Source: a virus
Length of the DNA stretch: 34,512 bases
Direction: 5' to 3' (one strand)
IMG/VR virus record: IMGVR_UViG_3300047673_000553
Location: 1 to 34,512 of that record
This document shows, piece after piece, positions 7,240 to 15,541 of the stretch. The translations under genes were made by a program, and so were the position numbers. The notes below the pieces were generated by a model. The model saw only the letters and a program-made list of their open reading frames with translations, was not told the DNA's origin and did no database searches. Every line of letters begins with the position of its first letter. Position 1 is the stretch's first letter.

Positions 7240-8159
7240 AGGCCGACCAGCTCCCGCACGAAGCTCAAGCCTTCCAGCGACCCCACCAGTAGCACGCCTG
7301 CAGACAGCACCCACTCATGACCTGGTGCTTCGCCCTCGAGTAGCGAGCGGCGCAGTTCATTGACATCGCCCGGGCCGATCAGCCGTGCGCGCATGCTCGT
7401 GTCAGCTGAGCCTCCGGCCAGTAGCGCCTTGAGGTCATTCAGCTGTTGATCCCGGCCCTGCTGTTGCGCCGCTTTGCGTGCGGCCAGCGCGGCCAGATCG
7501 GCCATCGGCGAACTGTCGGCCACGTAACTCTCAAGCACCGCCAGTTGGCCGGACATCGATTGCTTCGCGGCTTTGACCAACGTGCAGCGCTCAAGCGGCA
7601 GCGATTGCCAACGCGGCAGCGGGCCAGAACCGGGGATAACCCACTTGTCTGTCTCCAGCGTCGATAGATGTCCGGCCCGACGCTCGGTGCGCACCAGGTC
7701 CGGGATCGGTAGCAGCGCATTGAAGCGCGACAGCGTGGCGGCCAGCTGGGCGTAGTTGGTGCCGAGGAACATCAGTGACAGCGCGTACTGCGGTCCGGTC
7801 GGCCGACCAGTGTCGGTAGCGTCGATCAATTTGCCGGCCAGCTGCTGCAGCAGATTCGGCGCAGACAGAAAACGCTGGGGGCCGCGTCCCTGGCCAATGC
7901 CGCTCTGGAACGGTGTCACCACCAGGCAAGCAGGCGTCTCGCCCAACTGCCCCGCCATCGCTGCACGGCCGGCGGCGATCGCGCCTTTCGCCGCGTCACC
8001 GACTGGCCCCGGGTTGGTGCTGGCCATACCGTCCAGGCTCGCCAGACGCAGCGCAGTGCTGGCCAGCTCGCCGCTGGCAAGTTCCTGAGCAGCGCCCAAT
8101 CCGTCCATCCACTGCGTTGCCTGCTCTGGCCAGCGCATGGTCACTGGCGCCCAGTTCAC
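7236..8159 (-). CDS. Phage tail-tip protein of unknown family
   Basis: A 307-aa protein starting at GTG 8159, chosen because it gives a GTGA overlap with the fibre chaperone stop and has GGAGG upstream. The sequence is alanine-rich and helical for the first ~70 residues. Globular sequence follows (ACLVVTPFQSGIGQG, then ALSLMFLGTNYAQLAATLSRFNALLPIPDLV), and then another helical coiled-coil-like stretch ends in WVLSAGVLLVGSLEGLSFV. I do not recognise it. Its position between fibre genes and the hub predicts a tail-tip or tail-assembly role. Confidence 0.65.
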   Translation of the reverse strand: MNWAPVTMRWPEQATQWMDGLGAAQELASGELASTALRLASLDGMASTNPGPVGDAAKGAIAAGRAAMAGQLGETPACLVVTPFQSGIGQGRGPQRFLSAPNLLQQLAGKLIDATDTGRPTGPQYALSLMFLGTNYAQLAATLSRFNALLPIPDLVRTERRAGHLSTLETDKWVIPGSGPLPRWQSLPLERCTLVKAAKQSMSGQLAVLESYVADSSPMADLAALAARKAAQQQGRDQQLNDLKALLAGGSADTSMRARLIGPGDVNELRRSLLEGEAPGHEWVLSAGVLLVGSLEGLSFVRELVGL

Positions 8160-8845
8160 GATGGTTGATCCTCCCAAGCCAAGGCCTCAAGCGCTGTTAG
8201 GTCCTTACCGGCGAGGGCCTGATCCATTTTTTGTTTTAGTTGGTTCGCCGTCTGCAGCAACTGCAGCTTGAAAAGAGTGAAGTCATCGGATACCCGACGC
8301 AGTTGGGCGACTGTGTGTAAACGGAAATCCTTGTTTCCTTGCTCATCACGGCAGGGATAAGGACTGTCCAAGCCTGTCAGTATCACGCTGGCCAAGTTCA
8401 ACTGATCCTCCAGTTGACTGCTGTACTGGTGCGTTTCATCCAAAGCGGAAGAGGAAAACCCGCCAGTAATAGCTGCTGCGCAGGCGCTGTTGATCCGCTC
8501 GATCTGTTCGGCATGTACAAATGTCAGATCCTTGACCCAGGCTCCGTTTTCCCAACGGTAAGCCGTTGAGGGTCTTGGAATAGAGGTGACGTCGCCCGGT
8601 AGCTTTCCAAGCGCTGAATGCAACTGAGGTTCGCCGTTATCTATGCGGTACACCGTGCCCCGATGATCCATCTCCTGTTTCGGCTCGCCTTCTATCAACA
8701 TCCAGATGCGATTCGATGCAGGTGCAGGCAGGGGCTTGGCCAATCGGATTGCATTGCTGGGCAGCTGCACACCGAGACCAGGGACAACAGGTAGGTTCAC
8801 CGGGCCAATGAGGGCGCCCAGATGGTCGGTCACGTAAATAGTCAT
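8156..8845 (-). CDS. Tail fibre assembly chaperone
   Basis: A 229-aa protein from ATG 8845, preceded by GAGG five bases upstream; a GTG two codons earlier is the alternative. The first ~110 residues are a compact beta region with YRWENGAWVKD, the hallmark of small proteins encoded after tail fibres. The rest is helical and resembles DUF4376-type chaperones (region around YPCRDEQGNKDFRLHT). It likely assists folding and trimerisation of the fibre encoded immediately upstream, with only 7 nt between that stop and this start. Confidence 0.75.
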   Translation of the reverse strand: MTIYVTDHLGALIGPVNLPVVPGLGVQLPSNAIRLAKPLPAPASNRIWMLIEGEPKQEMDHRGTVYRIDNGEPQLHSALGKLPGDVTSIPRPSTAYRWENGAWVKDLTFVHAEQIERINSACAAAITGGFSSSALDETHQYSSQLEDQLNLASVILTGLDSPYPCRDEQGNKDFRLHTVAQLRRVSDDFTLFKLQLLQTANQLKQKMDQALAGKDLTALEALAWEDQPS

Positions 8846-8852
8846 AGGCACC

Positions 8853-10535
8853 TCAGATCAGTTTGATACGGCCGGGATAGGCAATGTTGAGTGGGCGAAC
8901 GGTGCCGACTGGGATGTCCGCCCGGCCTGCAGAGGTCAACGTCGAGTACATCCTTACGACTGTTTGGCTATCCAGTTCGAGGTTATTGAAGATGTTCCCG
9001 GTCCCATTCGCTGCTTCGTTTGACGCAACTTGTCGAAGCGAAGAACCGGCCTGGCGAGAACCTGCTAAACGACCGGGATCCACTCCTCGGCTATCGTCCT
9101 GAACCCGGAGAAACTCCCCTCGCCCGTCCGGACCGCGAAACGTCAACGCCCCATCGCCAGATGTCCAGCCACCTTCCTTACCTAACCTCGCCGCCTCCGT
9201 AGTGAACATTCCTGATTGTTGCGCGTGATCCCAAAGCCAAGGCCACTCGGCACGCGTAAGCACCGCGCCGCTGACAGCCCCGTAGCCCCCTGGGTTGAAA
9301 AGCATTGTGGTCTCGAAAACCGGTCGACCGAGCGGCGTATTGTCGTGTCGCGCGATCGGCCACCAACTACCGGCGCCGTCACTGCGCAGGTGCCAAAAAT
9401 CACCCGCGCCCATGAGCACCAGGAACGAATACCCGGCCGCGTTGAGATGGGTGTGAAACTTGATCTTGTCAGTGCCCTGGGCAGCAATCACCAGACGGTT
9501 GCCGGCGTTATCAACACGCCGTACAACAATGTCCATGACGCCCAGGGCGGCATCAGCGACCGGCAACGTCACCGTGCGATTGGATGCGGCCGCATCGATC
9601 AGTACCAGCCCCCGGTTGAGTCCGGTCAACGTCGTGTCCGCCGCCAAGCTGGTGACCACATTGCGAATCGCGAAGTGCTTCACCAGTGGTCCGCCGATCG
9701 GCTCCACCGGCCGGCGATCAGTCACGGTGTTTGAATTCGGCAGATCCGCGATCGCCACGCAGTAATGACGCGCTCCAGCGCTGTCGGTGTAATCGGCCTT
9801 GTCCGCGCCAAACACCACTTTCCAGCTGGCCACGACATCATTGAGCTCGCGTTGCAGGCACACATCCAGCCACGCCGTGGTCGGAAAGGCCGGTGGCACC
9901 ACGGCCAACACCGAGGAACGCTCAATGCGGATGCCTTCCAGATAACCGGTGCCGGGCTTGAGTTGATAGGTCGCCCCCACTTTCTCCAAATGCAGCGACG
10001 TGCCGAAAAAACATGCACGGCCAAATACATCGCGGTTGCTCATACGCTCACGCTCATCGATGCCGGCCAGGCGCACGGTGAAGTCGTGTTGCCAGGTGCT
10101 GGCATCAATCGTGACGCCGGTCAGCGCCTGGGCACCGTCGAACGCCACCAGAAAGTTGCGCGTCAGGTTGTTGCCGATCTGCAGCGGCGGAATGTTGCGG
10201 CGCTTGATCTGCAGCGGCACATAGGCCACGGCGAACAGCACGCCCTCGGCCGTCTCGAGCCCGATCCAGTTGAAGTCCCAGTCACCGACGTCGGAGCCGA
10301 TCTGCGAGCTGTAGACCACCTGGTTGGGGTTCACGTAGCCGGCGTTTTCCTTGGGAATGTCGTAAACGTGAACGATCTGCGCGGCGGCAGGTTTGGACGC
10401 GGCGCGATCCACCGGCCCGCTCGGGTCAAGCCCGGGCACGTTGGCAAAGATAAAGCGCGTGACATCGAGGCCCAGCTGGGCGGCGTGTTTCTGCGCGATC
10501 AGGCTTTCACCCGCAAGGGTAATACTGGCTCCCAT
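8853..10535 (-). CDS. Tail fibre protein
   Basis: A 560-aa protein starting at ATG 10535 with AGGAG upstream. The N-terminal ~150 residues form a tail-collar/DUF3751-type attachment domain: MGASITLAGE, then the VDRAASKPAAAQIVHVYDIP region, and YVNPNQVVYSSQIGSDVGDW. The middle carries a beta-rich shaft with TVTLPVADAALGVMDIVVRR. The distal part contains WPWLWDHAQQSG and GDGALTFRGPDGRGEFLRV, a receptor-binding tip common in collar-type fibres, ending in RPLNIAYPGRIKLI. It determines host range by binding surface receptors such as LPS. The fibre chaperone follows directly. Equivalent to P2 H in role. Confidence 0.85.
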   Translation of the reverse strand: MGASITLAGESLIAQKHAAQLGLDVTRFIFANVPGLDPSGPVDRAASKPAAAQIVHVYDIPKENAGYVNPNQVVYSSQIGSDVGDWDFNWIGLETAEGVLFAVAYVPLQIKRRNIPPLQIGNNLTRNFLVAFDGAQALTGVTIDASTWQHDFTVRLAGIDERERMSNRDVFGRACFFGTSLHLEKVGATYQLKPGTGYLEGIRIERSSVLAVVPPAFPTTAWLDVCLQRELNDVVASWKVVFGADKADYTDSAGARHYCVAIADLPNSNTVTDRRPVEPIGGPLVKHFAIRNVVTSLAADTTLTGLNRGLVLIDAAASNRTVTLPVADAALGVMDIVVRRVDNAGNRLVIAAQGTDKIKFHTHLNAAGYSFLVLMGAGDFWHLRSDGAGSWWPIARHDNTPLGRPVFETTMLFNPGGYGAVSGAVLTRAEWPWLWDHAQQSGMFTTEAARLGKEGGWTSGDGALTFRGPDGRGEFLRVQDDSRGVDPGRLAGSRQAGSSLRQVASNEAANGTGNIFNNLELDSQTVVRMYSTLTSAGRADIPVGTVRPLNIAYPGRIKLI

Positions 10536-10543
10536 GGGGGCTC

Positions 10544-11068
10544 CTAAAGACTGGCAACCAGCGTTTGCTGGTCGTCGTTGAAGTCGACCAGCGCGATGCG
10601 AAACGGCACCGGCGTGATGGTCACGAAGTCATAACGGCGGCAGGTGCGGCCGTATTGCTGAATCAAAACCCGCAGCAGTTCCGGGTTCTGTGAAAGCTGG
10701 GTGTCGGAGAAACGCAGCAGCACGACGTCCCAATCCCGATCGGGCATGCGCTCCTCGATCTCGATGTAGCCGACGCCCAGGCGCTGCAGGATGCGTTTCA
10801 TCCCGGCGGTGCTGCCGGCGTCGACCGCGTTGATGAAGGCGAACTTCACGCGCAAGCGGTACATGCTTTCGGGCTCACCTTTGAAGCGGGTGATGTCGCG
10901 CTGCCAAGCCAGCAAATCGAGCATGGTCAAATGGCAGGTGTCAGCGTCCAGCTGCAGCAGCGGCCAGCGCAACCAGCCCTCGACCTTGCCCCACCAGGAC
11001 TGTGCTGCGTCCTTGAGCTTGGTCAGCTCGGTACCGGCCAACCAGAATTTCAGCTCGAGCTTAATCAT
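10544..11068 (-). CDS. I: Baseplate/tail protein I
   Basis: A 174-aa protein starting at ATG 11068, overlapping the J gene by 8 nt. It has the size and layout of the P2 tail protein I family (176 aa in P2): an N-terminal helix, then LTMLDLLAWQRDITRFKGEPES with YRLRVKFAFINAVDAG, the region where family members place the conserved W and R residues. The C-terminus is beta-rich. In contractile tails this protein is part of the baseplate wedge and works with J. Confidence 0.85.
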   Translation of the reverse strand: MIKLELKFWLAGTELTKLKDAAQSWWGKVEGWLRWPLLQLDADTCHLTMLDLLAWQRDITRFKGEPESMYRLRVKFAFINAVDAGSTAGMKRILQRLGVGYIEIEERMPDRDWDVVLLRFSDTQLSQNPELLRVLIQQYGRTCRRYDFVTITPVPFRIALVDFNDDQQTLVASL

Positions 11069-12236
11069 TGGTCAGCACCTCCAGGCTCTGGATCCGGGGG
11101 ATGTTCAGCTCTGACAGGATGTCGTCGTTGTCGAAGTGCAATGACTCGATCCCCGGGAATTGCTGGTGCAGCTCTTCACCCAGGCGGCTGAATGAAAAGC
11201 GCGACTGTGGATAAGTCAGCGTCGGCTGGTAGTCGCTGGCGGTGCTTTCGCGAAACGCCGCCCGGATGAAAAGCGCGGTTTCGTCCTGCAGGGTTTGCCG
11301 CTGGGCATCGCTCAGGTTGGAGCGCGGCCAGAGGGTCACTCGCAAAGTGTGCTGGGTTTCTGGCATGACCATCACCTGCAGATCATCACCGTGGCCGTGG
11401 TTGCCCTGGTCCCGGATATGCGAGTTGATTTGCTGCAGGTACGTCGCTGCCGGCACGTCGGCATCGAACAGCACAAAGGCGTTGGCACTGCCCGGCCCCC
11501 GTGGGGCGCCGTGCTCGAAATACACGCCGTCCGGACGCACGCCCGGGAACGCGGAAATCATTGCCCGATACACCGCGTCGGTGTGCCATTGGTTAACCGC
11601 CGAGAACTGATTGCGCACGCGCAGACGCAGTTCATCGTTGGGCTCCCTGTCAGCGCCTGGCGTGGTCAACCAGCCGTCCGCGTTGACGACCTGGGCGATA
11701 CCTGGAATCGGCACTGGCAACACGGCGTAATAGCCGGGCGCCAAGTTGTAGCCGCTGCCGACATCCACCGCTTCGACCGGTACCAGCAACTGCATCAGGC
11801 CATCGGTAAAGGTCCCGACCGCCGTGGTCACCAGCTGGTAAACGTGGCCATTGATCGCGGCGGACTGCACCACTGTGCCTTTCGCGACCTCGAGCGCGCC
11901 GCCCGGGGCAACACGGGTGAACAGCAACAGGCCGCTGGCTTTCGTCGCACCCTTGCGCTCGACGTTCACACCCCAGGCCAGCATGTCGAGCCAAGCATCT
12001 ACGGCGGTTTTGACGAAGAAATTCGGCAGTACCGTGGCGACAAAAAAGTCGAGGATCCACAGCACGGGTTTGGTCACCAATGCGGTGACCACCCGCCAGA
12101 ACGGCGACCAGGTGCTGGTGTTGCTCAGCTTGCTGCCCTGGGCGAGTACTTCCGCTTCCCACGCCTGGCGCAGGCCGGACTCAGTGGTCGGAATGCCGGC
12201 ATCGGACAAGGCCTGTTTGAAATCCACGTCACTCAC
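11061..12236 (-). CDS. J: Baseplate protein J (gp47/gp6-like wedge protein)
   Basis: A 391-aa protein whose N-terminus (residues 1-25) carries FKQALSDAGIPTTESGLRQAW. The body holds ATKASGLLLFTRVAPGGALEVAKGT, the wedge-protein beta domain, and TTPGADREPNDELRLRVRNQF, a signature of baseplate J/gp47 proteins. It is longer than P2 J (302 aa) and near Mu gp47 length. It forms the wedge ring around the hub. It begins within the stop of the DUF2590 gene (4-nt overlap) and overlaps gene I by 8 nt. Confidence 0.88.
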   Translation of the reverse strand: MSDVDFKQALSDAGIPTTESGLRQAWEAEVLAQGSKLSNTSTWSPFWRVVTALVTKPVLWILDFFVATVLPNFFVKTAVDAWLDMLAWGVNVERKGATKASGLLLFTRVAPGGALEVAKGTVVQSAAINGHVYQLVTTAVGTFTDGLMQLLVPVEAVDVGSGYNLAPGYYAVLPVPIPGIAQVVNADGWLTTPGADREPNDELRLRVRNQFSAVNQWHTDAVYRAMISAFPGVRPDGVYFEHGAPRGPGSANAFVLFDADVPAATYLQQINSHIRDQGNHGHGDDLQVMVMPETQHTLRVTLWPRSNLSDAQRQTLQDETALFIRAAFRESTASDYQPTLTYPQSRFSFSRLGEELHQQFPGIESLHFDNDDILSELNIPRIQSLEVLTND

Positions 12237-12550
12237 AACGTCACCTCGATATTGCCGAATTTCAGAGTTGTGGCCGTCACCAGGAACTTCCCAGGCTCAA
12301 GCTGGGTAATCAGTGCCGTACCAGGGACGAGGCGCTCGTCCGCCTCGACCAGCAGCTCCAATTGCTGAATGCAGTCGCGCTGTCTCAGGCGATTGCGCTC
12401 GGCTACCAACGTCACCAGCAGGCCGCTGTCGCGGATCATGTGAGCGATGTCCTGAGCGATGCTGGCCCGGTCATCGATGAGCTCGGGCTGGCGGGACAGA
12501 TCGAGCACTAGGTCGTTGTCGTGGATCAGCAGGTCGATGTATTCGCTCAT
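12233..12550 (-). CDS. DUF2590-type / gpW-like baseplate protein
   Basis: A 105-aa protein with DLLIHDNDLVLDLSRQPEL at the N-terminus and IAQDIAHMIRDSGLLVTLVAERNRL in the middle, which recalls the gp25/W lysozyme-like baseplate fold and the DUF2590 family of K139-like phages. In P2 the comparable protein is W (115 aa), also encoded before J. It likely connects the wedge to the first sheath ring. Start and stop both sit in 4-nt overlaps with T and J. Confidence 0.7.
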   Translation of the reverse strand: MSEYIDLLIHDNDLVLDLSRQPELIDDRASIAQDIAHMIRDSGLLVTLVAERNRLRQRDCIQQLELLVEADERLVPGTALITQLEPGKFLVTATTLKFGNIEVTL

Positions 12551-14577
12551 CCCGGCACCGCCATGCTCATCATGTTTTCAAGCTCCAGCGGGGTCATGGG
12601 TTTGGCGGTATTGATGTTCAGTGTTTCCACATGGGTGCCCTTGTTCTGGCTGCTGTTGTTGTTCTGAATGCTGGTCAGCAGGCCACCCGGCGGCACGGCG
12701 CTGGGACGCACAGGCGACAGGCTGGGAATGGCCGCGTTGATGGTCTGCTGGGCCTTTTGCGCCGCTGCAGCGCTGTCTACAGCGTTGACGCCGGTGTCGG
12801 TACCGGGTACCTGGGGCATTGCGCCCAACTTGGTCTCGATCTCGGTTCCGGGCACCTCTGGCATTGCGCCGAACTTGGTCTCGATGTCGACGCCGGGGAT
12901 CTTGTTCAGCATCTCGATCAGGCTGTTGATCGCCTTGTGAAAGATCGCGACGATGCCGTCCCAAGCGGCTTTGGCCATGCCACTCCAGCCCCCCATGGAC
13001 GCGAACCACTCCGACAGCGCGGTCAGTTGGTCGCTGACCCACTTGAAGGCTTCGCTGTTCATCAGCGCGGCCGTCCACTCGTCCCAGTACACGACGGCGG
13101 CGATCACCGCCGCGACCAAGGCCATCACGCCGATCACGATCCACACGACCGGGTTGGCCAGCATGGCCGCGTTGACGAGCCAGATCGCGCCTTGCCAGAG
13201 CATCATCGCGCCGCGAATCAGCGCCATGGTGGTGTAAAGGATCGTCAGGCCAGCGATGTACAGCGCGATGACAGCCACCTGCAGAAGGAAACCGGCCACG
13301 GCGCGCAGATTGAGCAGTTGCACCACCTTCCAGACGGTGACCATGGCCAGCCACGCCATACGGCCGGCGCCGACTGCGAACGTCAGCAATGACATCGCGG
13401 CGATAAGCGCAAGGATCGTCAGAGAGACGATGCCGATTACCCGGGTGATGTTGGGGAACATCTGGGTCCAGCGGGTCATGGTGCCGGCGATGCCGGAAAG
13501 CTTGGCCATCAGCGGCGTCAGGATCGGAATCAGCGCCTGGCCGAAGGCAATGCGCAGCGCTTCGACCGCTGCAGCAAATTGTTGCCACGGGTCCACCATG
13601 GCTTTAGCCATGTTCTCGGCGTCCTCGAGGCCGCGCACTTTGCCCAGCTTGTCCATGCCGTTGCGCAACCGATCGGTGTCCTTGGCCAAGGACGTGATCA
13701 CCTGCGCACCCTCCCCGCCAAACGCCTCCATCAGTTTGGTATTGGCCGACGCGCTGGTCAGGTCGCCAAGTTTGCCCTGCAGCTTTTCCATGATCTGCAG
13801 CATGGGCAACGCTTTACCGTTGGAGTCGGTGAAGGTCATGCCCATCTTTTCGGAGGCGGCGCCCAGGTTCTCGAAGAACGCCTTGTAGCGGCCGCCGGCA
13901 TCGCCACCTTCCATGGTGCTGCTCAGCGAGCCGATCACAGCGAACTGTTCGGCGATGTCCACGCCGGCGGCGGTGGCGATCGACCCCACTTCCTTGAAAG
14001 CGTCCTTGAGTTGGGCGCCGTCGGTGCGGAACAGCTGTACCGCGAGGGCGGTCTGTCCGCCGAGTTTTTCAACCCACTCGCCCTTGCCCATGGCGTCCGC
14101 CTGGCCCTTGAACAGGTTGTACATGGTGCCCACATAGGCGCCCATGGTTTCGGCATCGGACTTGGTGGCCTTGGCCAGCAGGTTGCTGGTGTTGGTGAAA
14201 GTGGCGAGCTGGTTGCCGGTCAGGCCTTTAATGGCGCCCTCGATGCTGTACGCCGAAGCGACAAAATCCCGGGCGTTCTCGCCATAGGCCACCGAGAACT
14301 CCAGGGATTTTTGATTCAGCGCCGTCAGCGCGTCCTCGGCCACGCCCAAAGATTTGACCTCGCCCAGGGCGCGGTTCATTTCCAGCGCAGGCTGCAGCGA
14401 TTCGTTGATACCGACGAAAGCACCCGTGACACCGGCCAAGCCCATGCCCATCGTTTTGATGTTCTTTTCGCTTTGCTCAGTAAGATCGGAAAAACCCGCT
14501 TTCACCTTCCCCAACGGTGCAGTGACCTTGTCGGTCAGGGCCAGGATGAAGTCCAGGCGGGCGCTACGGTCGGCCAT
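12547..14577 (-). CDS. T: Tail tape measure protein T
   Basis: A 676-aa protein with an N-terminal helical region, then the TP901-type core around NARDFVASAYSIEGAIKGL and GGEGAQVITSLAKDTDRLR. A long hydrophobic block at about residues 375-500 has several possible membrane helices (IVSLTILALIAAMSLLTFAVG, then WIVIGVMALVAAVIAAVVYW). The C-terminus contains a short tandem repeat of ETK-x-GAMP-x-VPGT around 12810-12900. It fixes tail length and probably forms the DNA channel in the inner membrane. P2 T is 815 aa, so this tail should be shorter. Its start lies 7 nt after the E-E' stop. Confidence 0.92.
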   Translation of the reverse strand: MADRSARLDFILALTDKVTAPLGKVKAGFSDLTEQSEKNIKTMGMGLAGVTGAFVGINESLQPALEMNRALGEVKSLGVAEDALTALNQKSLEFSVAYGENARDFVASAYSIEGAIKGLTGNQLATFTNTSNLLAKATKSDAETMGAYVGTMYNLFKGQADAMGKGEWVEKLGGQTALAVQLFRTDGAQLKDAFKEVGSIATAAGVDIAEQFAVIGSLSSTMEGGDAGGRYKAFFENLGAASEKMGMTFTDSNGKALPMLQIMEKLQGKLGDLTSASANTKLMEAFGGEGAQVITSLAKDTDRLRNGMDKLGKVRGLEDAENMAKAMVDPWQQFAAAVEALRIAFGQALIPILTPLMAKLSGIAGTMTRWTQMFPNITRVIGIVSLTILALIAAMSLLTFAVGAGRMAWLAMVTVWKVVQLLNLRAVAGFLLQVAVIALYIAGLTILYTTMALIRGAMMLWQGAIWLVNAAMLANPVVWIVIGVMALVAAVIAAVVYWDEWTAALMNSEAFKWVSDQLTALSEWFASMGGWSGMAKAAWDGIVAIFHKAINSLIEMLNKIPGVDIETKFGAMPEVPGTEIETKLGAMPQVPGTDTGVNAVDSAAAAQKAQQTINAAIPSLSPVRPSAVPPGGLLTSIQNNNSSQNKGTHVETLNINTAKPMTPLELENMMSMAVPG

Positions 14578-14584
14578 GTGTGTC

Positions 14585-15048
14585 CTATCCGTTCAGCGCA
14601 TGGGCAATGCCGTTGGCTACGGCAAATTCCATGCGTTTCCAGTGTTCGTCTTCCAGCCACTTGGCCGTGCCCATGTTCTCAATGGTGGGCTCGGCGCCAG
14701 GCAGCCAACGGTTGGTCAGGGCCATCAGCTGGCCTAGCCCGTCCTCGATCAGGCGGTCAGCGTGCTCGAGGGCTTTTTTACGATGATCTCGACGTCAGGG
14801 GCGTACTCCTCGAGCAGCGCACCGGCGATTTGCATGGTCATCACCGGATTGGCCATCAGCTCGCGCAGGTCGGCTTTCTCGGCCGGCAGCACGGTGCTGC
14901 TAAGTAAGTTGAAAGACGGCGCCACCTTGTTGTTGGCGGTCATGGCGTTGAAGTACTTGGTCACGTCCTGGGGCGTCAGGTTGAAAGTGAATTCCTTGGT
15001 ACCGACTTCCAGGGTGATGTCGCGGGATTGGATCTGGCTCATGTTCAT
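14585..15048 (-). CDS. E-E' fusion made by -1 ribosomal frameshift
   Basis: Shifting back one base at the A-AAA-AAG heptamer (14779-14773) after codon 92 opens a frame of 62 further codons, ending at TAG 14587-14585. This gives a predicted 154-aa product. The extension reads ALEHADRLIEDGLGQLMALT, then WLEDEHWKRMEFAVANG, a well-formed globular sequence. The arrangement (short chaperone, frameshifted long form, tape measure next) matches the E/E' pair of P2 and the G/GT pair of lambda. The AGGA in the tape-measure leader overlaps the end of this frame. Confidence 0.85.
14749..15048 (-). CDS. E: Tail assembly chaperone E
   Basis: A 99-aa protein placed directly before the tape measure, like P2 E (91 aa). 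It contains FTFNLTPQDVTKYFNAMTANN and EKADLRELMANPVMTMQIAG, the pattern of phage tail assembly chaperones. It should coat the tape measure before tube polymerisation. Near its 3' end the mRNA reads A-AAA-AAG in frame at 14779-14773, a canonical -1 slippery heptamer, so a fraction of ribosomes should make a longer E-E' protein. Confidence 0.85.
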   Translation of the reverse strand: MNMSQIQSRDITLEVGTKEFTFNLTPQDVTKYFNAMTANNKVAPSFNLLSSTVLPAEKADLRELMANPVMTMQIAGALLEEYAPDVEIIVKKPSSTLTA

Positions 15049-15085
15049 GTCCGTTTTGGTGGTTGGGTTAAAGGGGGGATTCGGG

Positions 15086-15541
15086 TCAGCGCAGGCACAC
15101 CTGGCTGACGTAGTCCTGCAGGCCCAGGATCATTTGCTTGCTGAGGGCAAGCTGATCTCTGAGGGTGAAATAATCCGGTCGAGCGTCTGCTGCGAGTTCG
15201 GCGGTACCTGCATCAGCCACGCCGCCGGCGCCGGTGGCGTTTGACGGGGTGCTGCTGCAGGTGGCTTTGACGCGCAGCCGCTGACGGCCATCGGCAACGT
15301 CAAGGCGCAAAGCATCGATTTCAGTGCGTGCATCGTTCAGTTCCTGGGTACGGTTACGATCGATCGCGTCTCGGGCGGCGATCATTTCGCCGCTGATTCG
15401 GGCCGCTTCACGCAGGCCGCTGGCTTCGTACTGTGCTGCATCACGTTCTGCCCGGGCGGTGTCGCGCTGTCCCTGCAGGATGTCGAAGCCAACGAACGCC
15501 GCCAGGCACACCAGCAGCGGAAACAGGATCTCGCGGAGCAT
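15086..15541 (-). CDS. Inner-membrane spanin subunit (Rz-like)
   Basis: A 151-aa protein from ATG 15541, which overlaps the endolysin stop as ATGA. The N-terminal hydrophobic anchor (ILFPLLVCLAAFVGF, residues about 5-20) is followed by a long helical periplasmic domain with many A, R, E and D residues (residues 20-100, coiled-coil type). This is the layout of an i-spanin such as lambda Rz or P2 LysB. It spans the periplasm with the lipoprotein encoded inside it (15130-15333) and disrupts the outer membrane at lysis. Confidence 0.85.
   Translation of the reverse strand: MLREILFPLLVCLAAFVGFDILQGQRDTARAERDAAQYEASGLREAARISGEMIAARDAIDRNRTQELNDARTEIDALRLDVADGRQRLRVKATCSSTPSNATGAGGVADAGTAELAADARPDYFTLRDQLALSKQMILGLQDYVSQVCLR
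15130..15333 (-). CDS. Outer-membrane spanin lipoprotein (Rz1-like), nested in Rz
   Basis: A 67-aa protein lying entirely within the Rz-like gene in another frame. It has a signal peptide with lipobox AVSGC at about residues 16-20, then a proline-rich segment (SKPPAAAPRQTPPAPAA). Small size, lipobox and proline content are the known signature of o-spanins such as lambda Rz1 and P2 LysC. It should be lipidated, sorted to the outer membrane and bind the Rz-like protein. Gene predictors usually miss such nested genes. Confidence 0.85.
   Translation of the reverse strand: MHALKSMLCALTLPMAVSGCASKPPAAAPRQTPPAPAAWLMQVPPNSQQTLDRIISPSEISLPSASK

Noticed and set aside
11295-14907. Long plus-strand open frames opposite J and the tape measure (for example 11295-12368 and 13579-14907)
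   Set aside because: They lie antisense to genes with clear family motifs, have low-complexity His/Arg/Gly-rich translations and no ribosome site; this is usual in GC-rich DNA.
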